Of a DNA stretch of 5,903 nucleotides, positions 1 to 5,902 are shown one piece after another (position 1 is the stretch's first letter; every line of letters starts with the position of its first letter). Under the pieces are notes generated by a model that was given only the letters and a program-made list of their open reading frames with translations, was not told the DNA's origin and searched no databases. This DNA comes from Planctomycetota bacterium (GTDB lineage: Bacteria; Planctomycetota; Phycisphaerae; UBA1845), in NCBI GenBank assembly GCA_022566435.1, contig JADFIX010000299.1:1-5903 (forward strand), written 5' to 3'. The translations under genes were made by a program, and so were the position numbers.

Positions 1-79
1 ATACCTTTCCCGGAACCTGGCGGCGGGCGAGTGGCGGGCTGCGCAACCCAATGCGGCGGACACTAGGGGCTGGAAATAA

Positions 80-305
80 GGGCATCCAGCGGCTGCGGGC
101 GCTGGGGCAGACAGCGTGCATGGGCTCGGAGCTGGAATTCTTCCTGTTTCGCACGCGGTACGAGGATGCACTGGCAAGCGGCTTCCGCTCGCTAACGCCG
201 TCGTCGGACTATCTGATCGACTATCACGTGCTGCAGACCAGTCGCGACGAGGACGTGCTGCGTCGGCTGCGCAACGAGATGAGCCAGGCCGGCATCGGTT
301 ACGAA
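80..305 (+). pseudogene. Glutamine synthetase family protein, internal fragment truncated on both sides
   Basis: The plus frame reads a GSELEFFLF motif at about 123-149, then LTPSSDYLIDYH (about 192-227), LQTSRDEDVLRRLRN and MSQAGI up to about 298. This is the opening of the glutamine synthetase catalytic domain. The two glutamates of ELE match positions that bind the active-site metal in known enzymes. The style resembles the glutamate/polyamine-ligase-like GS branch (GlnA4-like) rather than classical GlnA, but substrate cannot be told. The family normally continues after AGI.VE into a SKGE..PGQ.E motif with further metal ligands. Here the reading instead degenerates after about 305. Upstream, the match is clear only from about 80, so the N-terminal beta-grasp domain is missing or outside the window. 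The frame stays open to 908, but beyond 305 it is only the antisense of the LRR gene. The fragment cannot be a working enzyme as seen. Confidence 0.75.
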
Positions 306-1298
306 TCGGCTATCGAGGCTCAGTCTTTCAAGCCGGCCCAGCCATCCGATGCGCCGGAAACCGTCGTCGCCGACACTCGTGTATCTCAAGGAAAGGTGTT
401 TGAGGTGCGGGCACTTCGCAACGTGTTGCATTGCGGCATCGTCAAACGAAGGACCGCCGAGCGAGAGAGATTCCAGGTTCTGAAAGTTGGCCAGCGCTCG
501 CAGCCCGTCGCCCGTGATCCGCGTGCCAGCCAAGCGCAGTTGCCGCAGCTCGCGCAACCCGGCGAGTTTGGCGAATCCCTCGTCGGTGATCGGCAGGCGT
601 CCGATGTCCAGCTCACGCAGCCGCGTGAAACGAGCCACCGTCGCCAGTCCCGCATCGCTGATCTGCATGCGGCTGTTTTCCCAATTGGACTGGGCAATGT
701 CGAGCACCTCGAGATTCGTCAATTCTTTCAGGTGCGCGAGTCCCGCATCTGTGATGCTGTTGCCTTCCAGGCGAAGCACCCGCAATTGGCTCAAGCCCTT
801 CAGATGTTCAACGCCCGCGTCGCCGATGCGGGCGTTGTTGATGGTCAATTCGCGCAGGCTCGACAGCCGCGCGAGATGTCGAAGCGCGTCGTTGGGAACT
901 GTAATTGAGTAGACTTCGAGCGATTCCAGCGCCGCCATCTCGCCTACGTGGGCGAAGCCGCCTTCTGTGACCGGCTTGGACGCTTCGATGTAGAGCTTCT
1001 TGAGCTTCGGCAGCGTTTTTAGCTTCGCCAACAGTTGATCATCCACGATGGAACTGGCCGTGACTTCGACCACCTGCTCATCGTCGTCGATCCGCGCCAA
1101 CAATCCGTGATTGTGCAGCGGCCGCAGCCAATCGGGCAGCTTTTCCGCCAGCCGTTGGTGCAGCACATTCCAGTTGCTCACCAGCAGCTTGCCGTCGTCG
1201 AGCGAAAAATAGATGTTGCCATTGTACAAAGCGGCGAGAACTCGCGCAGAAAAGTGCGGAATGTTCTGACCGACAGCACGGCTGATTTTATTTACCAC
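192..1298 (-). CDS. Leucine-rich-repeat protein, 3' end probably replaced by unrelated DNA
   Basis: 368 codons read from a GTG start. Residues about 84-341 form roughly eleven LRRs of about 24 residues with the bacterial consensus (I/V)TDAGLAHLKxLTxLExLxLxxT; clear units are GDAGVEHLKGLSQLRVLRL and ITDAGLAHLKELTNLEVLDI. LRRs of this kind form a curved scaffold used for protein binding. No catalytic domain is visible, so a binding or structural role is inference. Residues 1-83 contain a conserved-looking WLRPL...ARIDDDEQVVEV lead-in but no signal peptide or membrane segment. A stop lies only two codons upstream of the GTG, and no convincing ribosome site precedes it, so the true start is uncertain or an N-terminal part is lost by frameshift. 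The last 27 or so residues derive from antisense glutamine synthetase sequence, so the native C-terminus is missing. It is the last gene of the minus-strand set, 156 bp after the WD40/HEAT gene. Confidence 0.85.
   Translation of the reverse strand: MVNKISRAVGQNIPHFSARVLAALYNGNIYFSLDDGKLLVSNWNVLHQRLAEKLPDWLRPLHNHGLLARIDDDEQVVEVTASSIVDDQLLAKLKTLPKLKKLYIEASKPVTEGGFAHVGEMAALESLEVYSITVPNDALRHLARLSSLRELTINNARIGDAGVEHLKGLSQLRVLRLEGNSITDAGLAHLKELTNLEVLDIAQSNWENSRMQISDAGLATVARFTRLRELDIGRLPITDEGFAKLAGLRELRQLRLAGTRITGDGLRALANFQNLESLSLGGPSFDDAAMQHVAKCPHLKHLSLRYTSVGDDGFRRIGWLGRLERLSLDSRFVTDAGLAHLVAQPTQHVLVATGLQHVIVDQIVRRRR
276..308. other. Abrupt junction between glutamine synthetase fragment and LRR gene
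   Basis: Plus-strand glutamine synthetase similarity stops here and minus-strand LRR similarity begins here, with no spacer. Both readings look family-like across about 30 bases (plus RNEMSQAGIGYES, minus FVTDAGLAHL), so the exact breakpoint is uncertain. Left of this point the LRR frame encodes about 27 residues that no longer follow the repeat pattern, ending in VDQIVRRRR. These are simply the antisense of the glutamine synthetase codons. Probably a chimeric join; a genuine rearrangement cannot be excluded. Confidence 0.65.
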
Positions 1299-1454
1299 AC
1301 GACGTCATTGACCAGCCATGTCGGCAATCAGCCAATACCACTCCCAACCGAGATTAGAATCCCAACGTAGGCTTTGCGGGAAGATAAGGCTGTAGTCCAG
1401 AAAAACGGCGTCCGTTGAATTCGAGTGAGCTCGACTTCTTGCTAGGGACAGCCG
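1299..1454 (-). other. Intergenic gap between the WD40/HEAT gene and the LRR gene
   Basis: 156 bases with no supported gene. An out-of-frame open reading from inside the WD40 gene runs to 1354 but has no family signature. Apart from the hairpin pair listed separately, I see no clear promoter boxes. Its length and the hairpins make it possible that the LRR gene has its own promoter, but this is not demonstrated. Confidence 0.5.
1401..1438 (-). terminator. Possible tandem-hairpin terminator after the WD40/HEAT gene
   Basis: Read on the minus strand, 17 bases past the stop codon of the WD40/HEAT gene, there is a 9-bp stem with one mismatch and a 4-base loop (1438-1417). It is followed at once by a perfect 5-bp stem AACGG/CCGTT with a 3-base loop (1416-1404), whose 3' arm runs into five T residues (1405-1401). 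Placement and T-run fit a rho-independent terminator, but both stems are short, so read-through into the LRR gene is likely even if it works. Confidence 0.3.
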
Positions 1455-2663
1455 TCATGGACCGGGCTTTGCTCTGATCGACAGTGACACGACCTGCTTC
1501 CACCCGTCGACGCGCCAGACTTTGATTTCGCCGAGACGGTCGCCGCTTGCCATCAGCTTTCCGTCGGGCGAGAAGCAAACGCAATTTGGATCGTCCAGGT
1601 GTCCTTTCAGTTGTACGGCGGATTCCGGGTGAGACAAGCGGCGGCGGAGTTGACGCGCTCGCCAGCGCACTTCGGCGTTCGGCGACTTCATCGCATCACG
1701 CAGCTGACTCTCAGCAGCAGGACCGATCTTGGCCAGTGCTTCGGCGGCTTTCTCGCGCGCTTCATACGAATCCATTTTGAACTCCGCTAGCAAGGTGTGC
1801 ACACGCTCTTTCGTCTTTTCGTCGGCGGACGTATCTGTTGGGAATGCGTAGATCGTAGGGCCGTTGGAAACGACTGCGAGCCATTGTCCGTCGGGCGAAA
1901 ACTCCGACCAATGGACGCCTCCGACGTCTTGAATCCGCGTCCGCAACTGGTAGGTCTTGGTGTCGTACAAACCAAGCTGGCCGCCCCAACTCGCGACGGC
2001 CAGCAGACGACCGTTCGGCGAAAAGGCCGCGTGCGGAACAAACCATCCACTGCCCTCGTAAACGTGCAACGCTTCGAGCGTGTTCAAGTCCCACATATGC
2101 ACCTTGCCGGTGCGCGCCTCGACCGAGGCGAGCAACGACCCATTCGGCGAAACGTCAACATGGTGAACCGCCCCCGTGTGGCCTGACAGCGTCGCTAGAA
2201 CTTCGCCCTTGGCTGCGCTCCAGATCTTGATCGTTCGATCAAGGCTGCCGGTGATGATCCGCTTTCCGTCCGGAGTGAACGCCACACAGCGAGCGTGATC
2301 GGTGTGCCCCTTCAATTGCCGCAGCAGCTTGCCGTTTTCGACGTCCAGCAGTTTCAATTCCGGGGCAAGGCGGGACAGAGCGAGCATTCTTCCGTCGGGT
2401 GAAAACGCCACACGGCGAAAGGCCACCGCTTCACTGTGCCGAAAACGCGGCTTCCACTTGTCGACTTCCCATACGACGAGCTCGCCGCGAGACTTTCGAC
2501 TGGCGGCTGCCGCCAGCAAGCCGCCATCGGGTGAGAATTCGAGACAGAGAACCGACAGCGGCTTGGGCTCATTTGCGGCTTCGTCGGCCCGCAGCAACGG
2601 CGGAAGTGAAAATCCAACCGTAGCGAGCAAGACCCAACATAGACTTGATTTCAGCGGCGCCAT
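1455..2663 (-). CDS. Secreted WD40 beta-propeller protein with a HEAT-like insert
   Basis: 402 residues. The N-terminus is a Sec signal peptide: K5, hydrophobic core about 8-24, likely cleavage after LLRA26 before DEAANEP, so export to the periplasm or cell surface is expected. The mature part has about seven WD40 blades marked by FSPDG/FTPDG/SPNG turns near residues 43, 87, 129, 171, 214, 255 and 363, and by strand ends such as VVWEV, IKIWS, HMWDL and IKVWR. Between blades six and seven (about 286-343) sits a helical HEAT-like module: TLLAEF, then EAREKAAEALAKIG, then AEVRWRARQLRRRL. Seven blades make one complete propeller, with the helical module looping out near the closing blade. WD40 propellers are binding platforms; no active site is visible and the partner is unknown. 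The ATG at 2663 is supported by the signal peptide and by a ribosome site. It lies 41 bases after the membrane WD40 gene, so co-transcription is likely. Confidence 0.93.
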   Translation of the reverse strand: MAPLKSSLCWVLLATVGFSLPPLLRADEAANEPKPLSVLCLEFSPDGGLLAAAASRKSRGELVVWEVDKWKPRFRHSEAVAFRRVAFSPDGRMLALSRLAPELKLLDVENGKLLRQLKGHTDHARCVAFTPDGKRIITGSLDRTIKIWSAAKGEVLATLSGHTGAVHHVDVSPNGSLLASVEARTGKVHMWDLNTLEALHVYEGSGWFVPHAAFSPNGRLLAVASWGGQLGLYDTKTYQLRTRIQDVGGVHWSEFSPDGQWLAVVSNGPTIYAFPTDTSADEKTKERVHTLLAEFKMDSYEAREKAAEALAKIGPAAESQLRDAMKSPNAEVRWRARQLRRRLSHPESAVQLKGHLDDPNCVCFSPDGKLMASGDRLGEIKVWRVDGWKQVVSLSIRAKPGP

Positions 2664-2670
2664 GGCTGGT

Positions 2671-2676
2671 TCCTCT
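2671..2676 (-). promoter_or_regulatory. Ribosome binding site of the secreted WD40/HEAT gene
   Basis: On the minus strand AGAGGA lies seven bases before the ATG at 2663, inside the 41-base gap after the upstream gene's stop. Motif and spacing are those of a normal Shine-Dalgarno site and fix this start. Confidence 0.65.
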
Positions 2677-2704
2677 CAAACGGACTCTTGATTCGCGATG
2701 ACGT

Positions 2705-5089
2705 TCAATTCTTCAGACGAAACTGCTCCAGGTCCCAAATCAGCACGGTCGTGTCATGGTGGCTCGACGCCAGCCGTTGACCGTCGGGAGAGAATGCAAG
2801 ACCGTGTACATGATTTGTGGAATTGTCGATTCGTGCGTACTCTTTGCCGGACACGGCGTCCCAGATGCTGATTCGGTATTTCGACTTCTGATCAGCCGAG
2901 CGAAGGTGAAGAGTCGTCGCCAAGAGCTTGCCGTCCGGCGAGAACGCCATCTTGGACCCGTACGCCGATGGAAGTTCGATCTCGCGCAGCACCTTCTTCG
3001 TAGCCAGATTACGCACGCGCGCAAACCATTTTATGCGATTGCCGCCAGGGTCGGCGGCGGCCCCAGCGTCGGTGAGCCGGCGCCGCTCCACGGTCGCTAG
3101 CAAATTCCCGTCCGCCGAAACGGCAAAGTTGTGCGGAAAATCATCCGGCTTGAGCATTCCCACTTCACGACCGGACGCAGTTTGGAATACGTGAATCGCA
3201 CCTTTGACGTTCAGCAAGAGATATTGGCCGTCATGCGTGAATTGGGCCTCGGAGAGAACCTCAAGAAAAGCATCCGAATTGCTATCGACTTCCGTGTCAC
3301 CCAGCCGTACGATTTCGCCGTCCTCCGACCGCTGGTATTCCAAGCCGCTGGGTCGGATCTCGTATTCCAAGCCGCTGGGTCGGATCTCGTATTCTTTGAT
3401 CGCCATTCCAGTGCGCACGTCCCATGCGCGCAAGTAAAAGTCGACGCCAAAGGACAGCAGTTGTCCTTCGTCAGGGCTGAAACGGACCGCGTTGGTCGGC
3501 AGGGTGGCGAAATCAGCATGTCCGTGAAGTTTGAATCGCTGGCGGCCGGTCTGCAAATTCCACAGCCGCACGGCGTAGTCCAGACCTGCCGTGGCGGCCC
3601 ATTTGCCGCTGGGCGAAACCGCTATGGCGGCCACCTCGCGCTGGTCGTGCCGCATTTCATGCAGCGGCTTGCCGGACGCTGCGTCCCAACAGCGCGCCGT
3701 TGCATCCCATGAGCCGGTGACGACCCGCTTGCCGTCTGGAGTGAACTCCAGTTCGCGCGGTGGTCCTGCATGCCTCACGAACTTTGAGCTCAGCACTTCG
3801 CCGGTCGGCAGCCGCCAGACGGTCAACGTATTTTCCAAGCCTGCAACCAATTGTCCATCAGACGAGACGGCAACGATCCAGGCTCCCCGCTCCGCATCGA
3901 GGTTGCGGGCGAGCTTGCCGGTATCTGCTTCCAACAGGACCACGCCTATGCCAGGTCGCGGCACCGCGAGCAATCGGCTATCGGGAGTAAACGCAAGCCC
4001 GTGCGAGTAACGCCCCTTATCCGCTTTCTCGATTCGCCAAACCACTTGCTTTGTGGCGACATTCCACACCCGGATTCCGCGCTGTTCGTCACTTGCCGTC
4101 GCGAGCCATTTCCCGTCCGGCGAGAAGGTCGCCGCCACTGCGCCGTTGCGACCGGCATCCAGTTTTTGCGGTGCGTCTCCGGCGAGCCAACGCCACAACG
4201 CCACACCGTCGCCGCCGGCTACCGCCACCGTCTGGCCATCGGGCGAAAAAGCAACTGACGTGATTCTGTCCTGCATGACACGGTAGCTGAGCAACTCGGT
4301 CTTTGAGGCCAAGTCCCAGAATCGCAGTTTTCCTGTATCGGAGCCGGTCGCAATCGTCTTGCCGTCCGGGCTGAATGCCAAATGCTGACCGACCCACGAT
4401 GTCGGCCCCGTCCATTTGATCTCCAGAAGCTTCTTGCCCGATTCGGTCTTCCAGACGGACAACGTCGTGTCGTGTTCCCCTGTCTCACGCCGATATCTCG
4501 ACGACAGCGTGGCAAAGCGTGTTCCGTCGGGCGACGATTCAAATGTGCCCAGAGCTGGTATCCTGCGCAGCAGTTTACCGGTCTCAGCATCGAAGATTAC
4601 TACGCCACTATCGCCATTGACGATCAGTTTGTGGCTGTTCGGCAAGAACCTCGGGCGTTGGCTCATCCCTGGATGCCGGAACCGCGAGGTTCCCAGCCGA
4701 GACGTGGCGCCAGGCGGCAGCGCATCGCCATAGAGGTCGGTCCGATCGTCGGACTTCTGGTTTCCTCCCGATGCGGTGGCCGCGCCCTTTTCGGGAGATG
4801 CTCCCCTTTCAGGAGGGTGGCGCCTTTCAGGAGATGCACTTTGCGCCCAAGCGTGAACCAGCAGCGGGGCAAACGCGGCCAAAACCAGCAGCACGACGAA
4901 CGTCGTCAAACCGGCGGTGGCACTCGCGCTTGTGTCGTGAACGGGGTCGATATACGCCGGGTGATACCGCAGTTGAAGGGCGCTCAAGTCCGGCGGCAGC
5001 AGGGCGGCGCCGCCTGCTGTATAGAGGTCGTCGCAGCCCCAGGCCTTGGCAGAAAACGTGGGTACAGCTTCATTGGAATGACCGAGCAC
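2705..5089 (-). CDS. Membrane-anchored large WD40-repeat protein, N-terminus truncated at about 5050
   Basis: The open frame gives 794 residues from a GTG at 5089, but the first 13 or so are antisense of the PHP fragment, so the native start is missing. A region of unknown kind (about 15-58) leads to one transmembrane helix at about 59-82 (core LTTFVVLLVLAAFAPLL), then a charged proline-rich linker (84-105). The rest is WD40 sequence. About thirteen FSPDG-type turns occur near residues 185, 239, 281, 322, 366, 409, 449, 491, 537, 617, 657, 716 and 766. Strand ends include LRFWDL, IRVWNV, VRLWNL, ISIWDA and VLIWDL. This is enough for two seven-bladed propellers. The propellers would sit on one face of the membrane, probably outside, though the charges near the helix do not settle orientation. 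In Planctomycetes such regions are often joined to N-terminal kinase or sigma-factor domains; neither is visible here. It is the first gene of the minus-strand set. Residues 566-585 carry a tandem duplication. Confidence 0.9.
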   Translation of the reverse strand: MLGHSNEAVPTFSAKAWGCDDLYTAGGAALLPPDLSALQLRYHPAYIDPVHDTSASATAGLTTFVVLLVLAAFAPLLVHAWAQSASPERRHPPERGASPEKGAATASGGNQKSDDRTDLYGDALPPGATSRLGTSRFRHPGMSQRPRFLPNSHKLIVNGDSGVVIFDAETGKLLRRIPALGTFESSPDGTRFATLSSRYRRETGEHDTTLSVWKTESGKKLLEIKWTGPTSWVGQHLAFSPDGKTIATGSDTGKLRFWDLASKTELLSYRVMQDRITSVAFSPDGQTVAVAGGDGVALWRWLAGDAPQKLDAGRNGAVAATFSPDGKWLATASDEQRGIRVWNVATKQVVWRIEKADKGRYSHGLAFTPDSRLLAVPRPGIGVVLLEADTGKLARNLDAERGAWIVAVSSDGQLVAGLENTLTVWRLPTGEVLSSKFVRHAGPPRELEFTPDGKRVVTGSWDATARCWDAASGKPLHEMRHDQREVAAIAVSPSGKWAATAGLDYAVRLWNLQTGRQRFKLHGHADFATLPTNAVRFSPDEGQLLSFGVDFYLRAWDVRTGMAIKEYEIRPSGLEYEIRPSGLEYQRSEDGEIVRLGDTEVDSNSDAFLEVLSEAQFTHDGQYLLLNVKGAIHVFQTASGREVGMLKPDDFPHNFAVSADGNLLATVERRRLTDAGAAADPGGNRIKWFARVRNLATKKVLREIELPSAYGSKMAFSPDGKLLATTLHLRSADQKSKYRISIWDAVSGKEYARIDNSTNHVHGLAFSPDGQRLASSHHDTTVLIWDLEQFRLKN
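3335..3394 (-). repeat. 27-bp tandem duplication inside the membrane WD40 gene
   Basis: A 27-base unit is present twice without a mismatch (3335-3361 and 3362-3388), followed by the first six bases of a third copy (to 3394). Because 27 is a multiple of three, the frame is kept and the protein reads EYEIRPSGL twice and then EY (residues 566-585). It falls in the loop after the AWDV strand end, where extra length is easily tolerated. Perfect identity suggests a recent slippage event or an assembly or sequencing duplication. Confidence 0.95.
4787..4840 (-). repeat. Degenerate 18-bp tandem repeat encoding a charged linker
   Basis: Three consecutive 18-base units (4787-4804, 4805-4822, 4823-4840) share a CCTTTCAGGAG-like core; the last two share eleven identical bases and the first differs at two. 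On the coding strand they give SASPER, RHPPER and GASPEK (residues 84-101), a six-residue period rich in Pro, Glu and Arg/Lys immediately after the transmembrane helix. It is likely an extended spacer holding the propellers away from the membrane. Confidence 0.75.
5043..5056. other. Abrupt junction between the WD40 gene and AT-richer PHP sequence
   Basis: Minus-strand WD40-protein coding is convincing up to about 5050, and plus-strand PHP-domain coding begins at about 5051-5056 (KRGYSFIGMTEHSD). No stop, start or intergenic DNA lies between them. By-eye GC falls from 43 of 60 bases at 4681-4740 to 22 of 60 at 5221-5280, so the two sides very likely come from different genomes or replicons. 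Confidence 0.7.
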
Positions 5090-5575
5090 TCTGATACCTT
5101 GGATGAAAAAGTAGTTGCCCTCTACGTAAAAGAGTGTCGGAGGGTCTCTAGTCCTGATTTCCTTATTATTCCTGGCATTGAGTTTTCTTGTGACAATAAT
5201 CTACATTTGCTCGGCTTGGGAACCCGGCAATATACGAATTCCAAAGATCCTTTACAGGTTTCCAAATTTATTCAGGACAATGGGGGAGTTGCCGTTATGG
5301 CCCACCCAAAGCGCTATAACTATCAGCTTCCGCCTAAACTCGAAATGATACTCAATGGAATCGAGGTCTGGAATGCAGGTTATGATGGACGATTTGTACC
5401 AAACGAGCATTCTATGAATTTGCTGAAAGATTTCAGAAAGCGTAATGGGTCCATTCTGGCATTTGGTGGGCAGGATCTCCATTGGATAACCAACCATTCC
5501 CATGTGCAACTTATTGTTTTCTGTGAGAGTTTAACGGAAACTGCGATCGTCAAAGCTATAAAAAGAGGCAATTAT
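5051..5575 (+). pseudogene. PHP-domain metal-dependent phosphoesterase, fragment without its N-terminus
   Basis: About 175 residues of a PHP domain, the fold of DNA polymerase III-type and histidinol-phosphatase-type phosphoesterases. Visible motifs in order: MTEHSD (5078-5095) with the metal-binding EH.D, PGIEF (5171-5185) with the metal-ligand Glu, MAHPKR (5297-5314) with the ligand His, and GGQDLHW (5465-5485) with the final D.H pair. The N-terminal H.H motif, which should lie some 20-30 residues before MTEHSD, is absent because the sequence switches to unrelated DNA at about 5050. The fragment therefore lacks a full three-metal site. It belongs to the short stand-alone PHP proteins; substrate cannot be told. 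No in-frame stop ends it: the frame runs on through KRGNY into a hydrophobic stretch at 5576, which may be another gene. Base composition is clearly more AT-rich than the WD40 genes, pointing to a different source organism. Confidence 0.8.
5564..5568 (+). promoter_or_regulatory. Possible ribosome binding site before the ATG at 5576
   Basis: AGAGG lies seven bases before the ATG at 5576. It supports reading the hydrophobic stretch as a separate gene start, although the same bases also encode KRG of the PHP frame. Confidence 0.35.
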
Positions 5576-5734
5576 ATGATGATATTTTCGAAAATTATAA
5601 TATTTTCATTAGTTTTTACCCTACTTCTTAAAGTAACTTACGCACAATCAGATACCTTAGCCCTTTGCGAAGGCGGAGATCCGATACCTGCTGGAATTAA
5701 CAAACATTTAATTTTTACTCTCATTAGTCATTGA
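5576..5734 (+). CDS. Signal-peptide-like N-terminal fragment of an unknown exported protein
   Basis: From the ATG pair at 5576/5579 the frame reads MMIFSK, a hydrophobic core (about residues 7-18) and VTYAQSDTL. This is a textbook Sec signal peptide with likely cleavage after A23. The mature part continues as LALCEGGDPIPAGINK and then reaches a stop at 5732. I recognise no family. The last dozen codons overlap the antisense of the small protein on the other strand, so this protein too is probably cut at about 5695-5710. The frame is continuous with the PHP fragment. Alternatives are a C-terminal membrane tail of the PHP protein, or a chance in-frame join. The exported-protein reading is favoured by the n-region, h-region and cleavage site and by the preceding AGAGG. 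Confidence 0.4.
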   Translation: MMIFSKIIIFSLVFTLLLKVTYAQSDTLALCEGGDPIPAGINKHLIFTLISH

Positions 5735-5902
5735 TATTGAAGTTTTACTCTCATTTGAAAGCACTATTCCGGGAATATCCCACGTTCCTTGACCCGCTTC
5801 ATCCCACGTCCATGTAGCCAAATTCCATGTTATCTGACTTCCTGTTGGGCCTTTGCCCAAATTGGTCATGGTCGTGTCTGCGTTTTTTGGTATAGGAGTC
5901 AT
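5708..5902 (-). CDS. Small repeat-containing protein, possibly phage or virus related
   Basis: 64 residues ending in TAA at 5708. The first Met sits one base from the window edge, so the real start may lie outside. The protein is unusual: TTMTNLGKG near the start and SISMTNESKN at the end repeat an 'MTN..K' unit. A central tryptophan-rich stretch (ITWNLATWTWDEAGQGTWD) lies between them. Such short S/T/N/K-rich proteins with W-D motifs occur among uncharacterised phage and viral structural proteins; this is a resemblance in style, not a family assignment. No signal peptide or membrane segment is seen. It ends facing the plus-strand signal-peptide fragment, with about 27 bases of overlap. Confidence 0.45.
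   Translation of the reverse strand: MTPIPKNADTTMTNLGKGPTGSQITWNLATWTWDEAGQGTWDIPGIVLSNESKTSISMTNESKN
5713..5755 (-). repeat. 13-base direct repeat encoding the repeated NESK unit
   Basis: TTTTACTCTCATT occurs at 5713-5725 and again at 5743-5755, a 30-base offset that keeps frame. On the minus strand each copy encodes NESK, giving NESK-TSISMT-NESK with a ten-residue period at the end of the small protein. It is an internal coding repeat, not an attachment site. Confidence 0.7.

Noticed and set aside
2..79. Plus-frame tail containing SRNLAAGEWRAA and ending in TAA at 77-79
   Set aside because: It faintly recalls the NLT..EW endings of some WD40 proteins, but 25 residues with no other support are too little. 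The glutamine synthetase frame starts right after it, so yet another small join is possible.
51..908. Long plus-strand open frame of 285 codons
   Set aside because: Only its first part (about 80-305) is real glutamine synthetase coding. The remainder is the antisense of the LRR gene, kept open by GC-rich codon use.
1354..1584. Minus-strand 76-codon frame over the WD40/HEAT gene end and the gap
   Set aside because: Mostly out-of-frame WD40 sequence rich in Arg; no recognisable domain and no ribosome site.
3335..3394. Possible CRISPR or attachment-site repeat
   Set aside because: The units abut without spacers, are in frame within a coding loop, and no integrase or cas gene is present.
3131..3712. 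Plus-strand open frame of 193 codons opposite the membrane WD40 gene
   Set aside because: Antisense shadow of clear WD40 coding; it has no family motif of its own and its repeat FQAAGSDLV is just the 27-bp duplication read backwards.
4382..5050. Upstream extension of the PHP open frame
   Set aside because: Arg/Gln-rich antisense of the WD40 protein. PHP similarity begins only at about 5051, so the 450-codon frame is not one protein.
5584..5595. 12-base perfect palindrome ATTTTCGAAAAT as an operator
   Set aside because: It lies inside the coding frame in AT-rich DNA just after a start codon; with no regulator nearby, chance is as likely.
5713..5755. Direct repeats as insertion-sequence target duplications
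   Set aside because: Only 17 bases separate the copies and both encode the same NESK unit, so they are an internal protein repeat.
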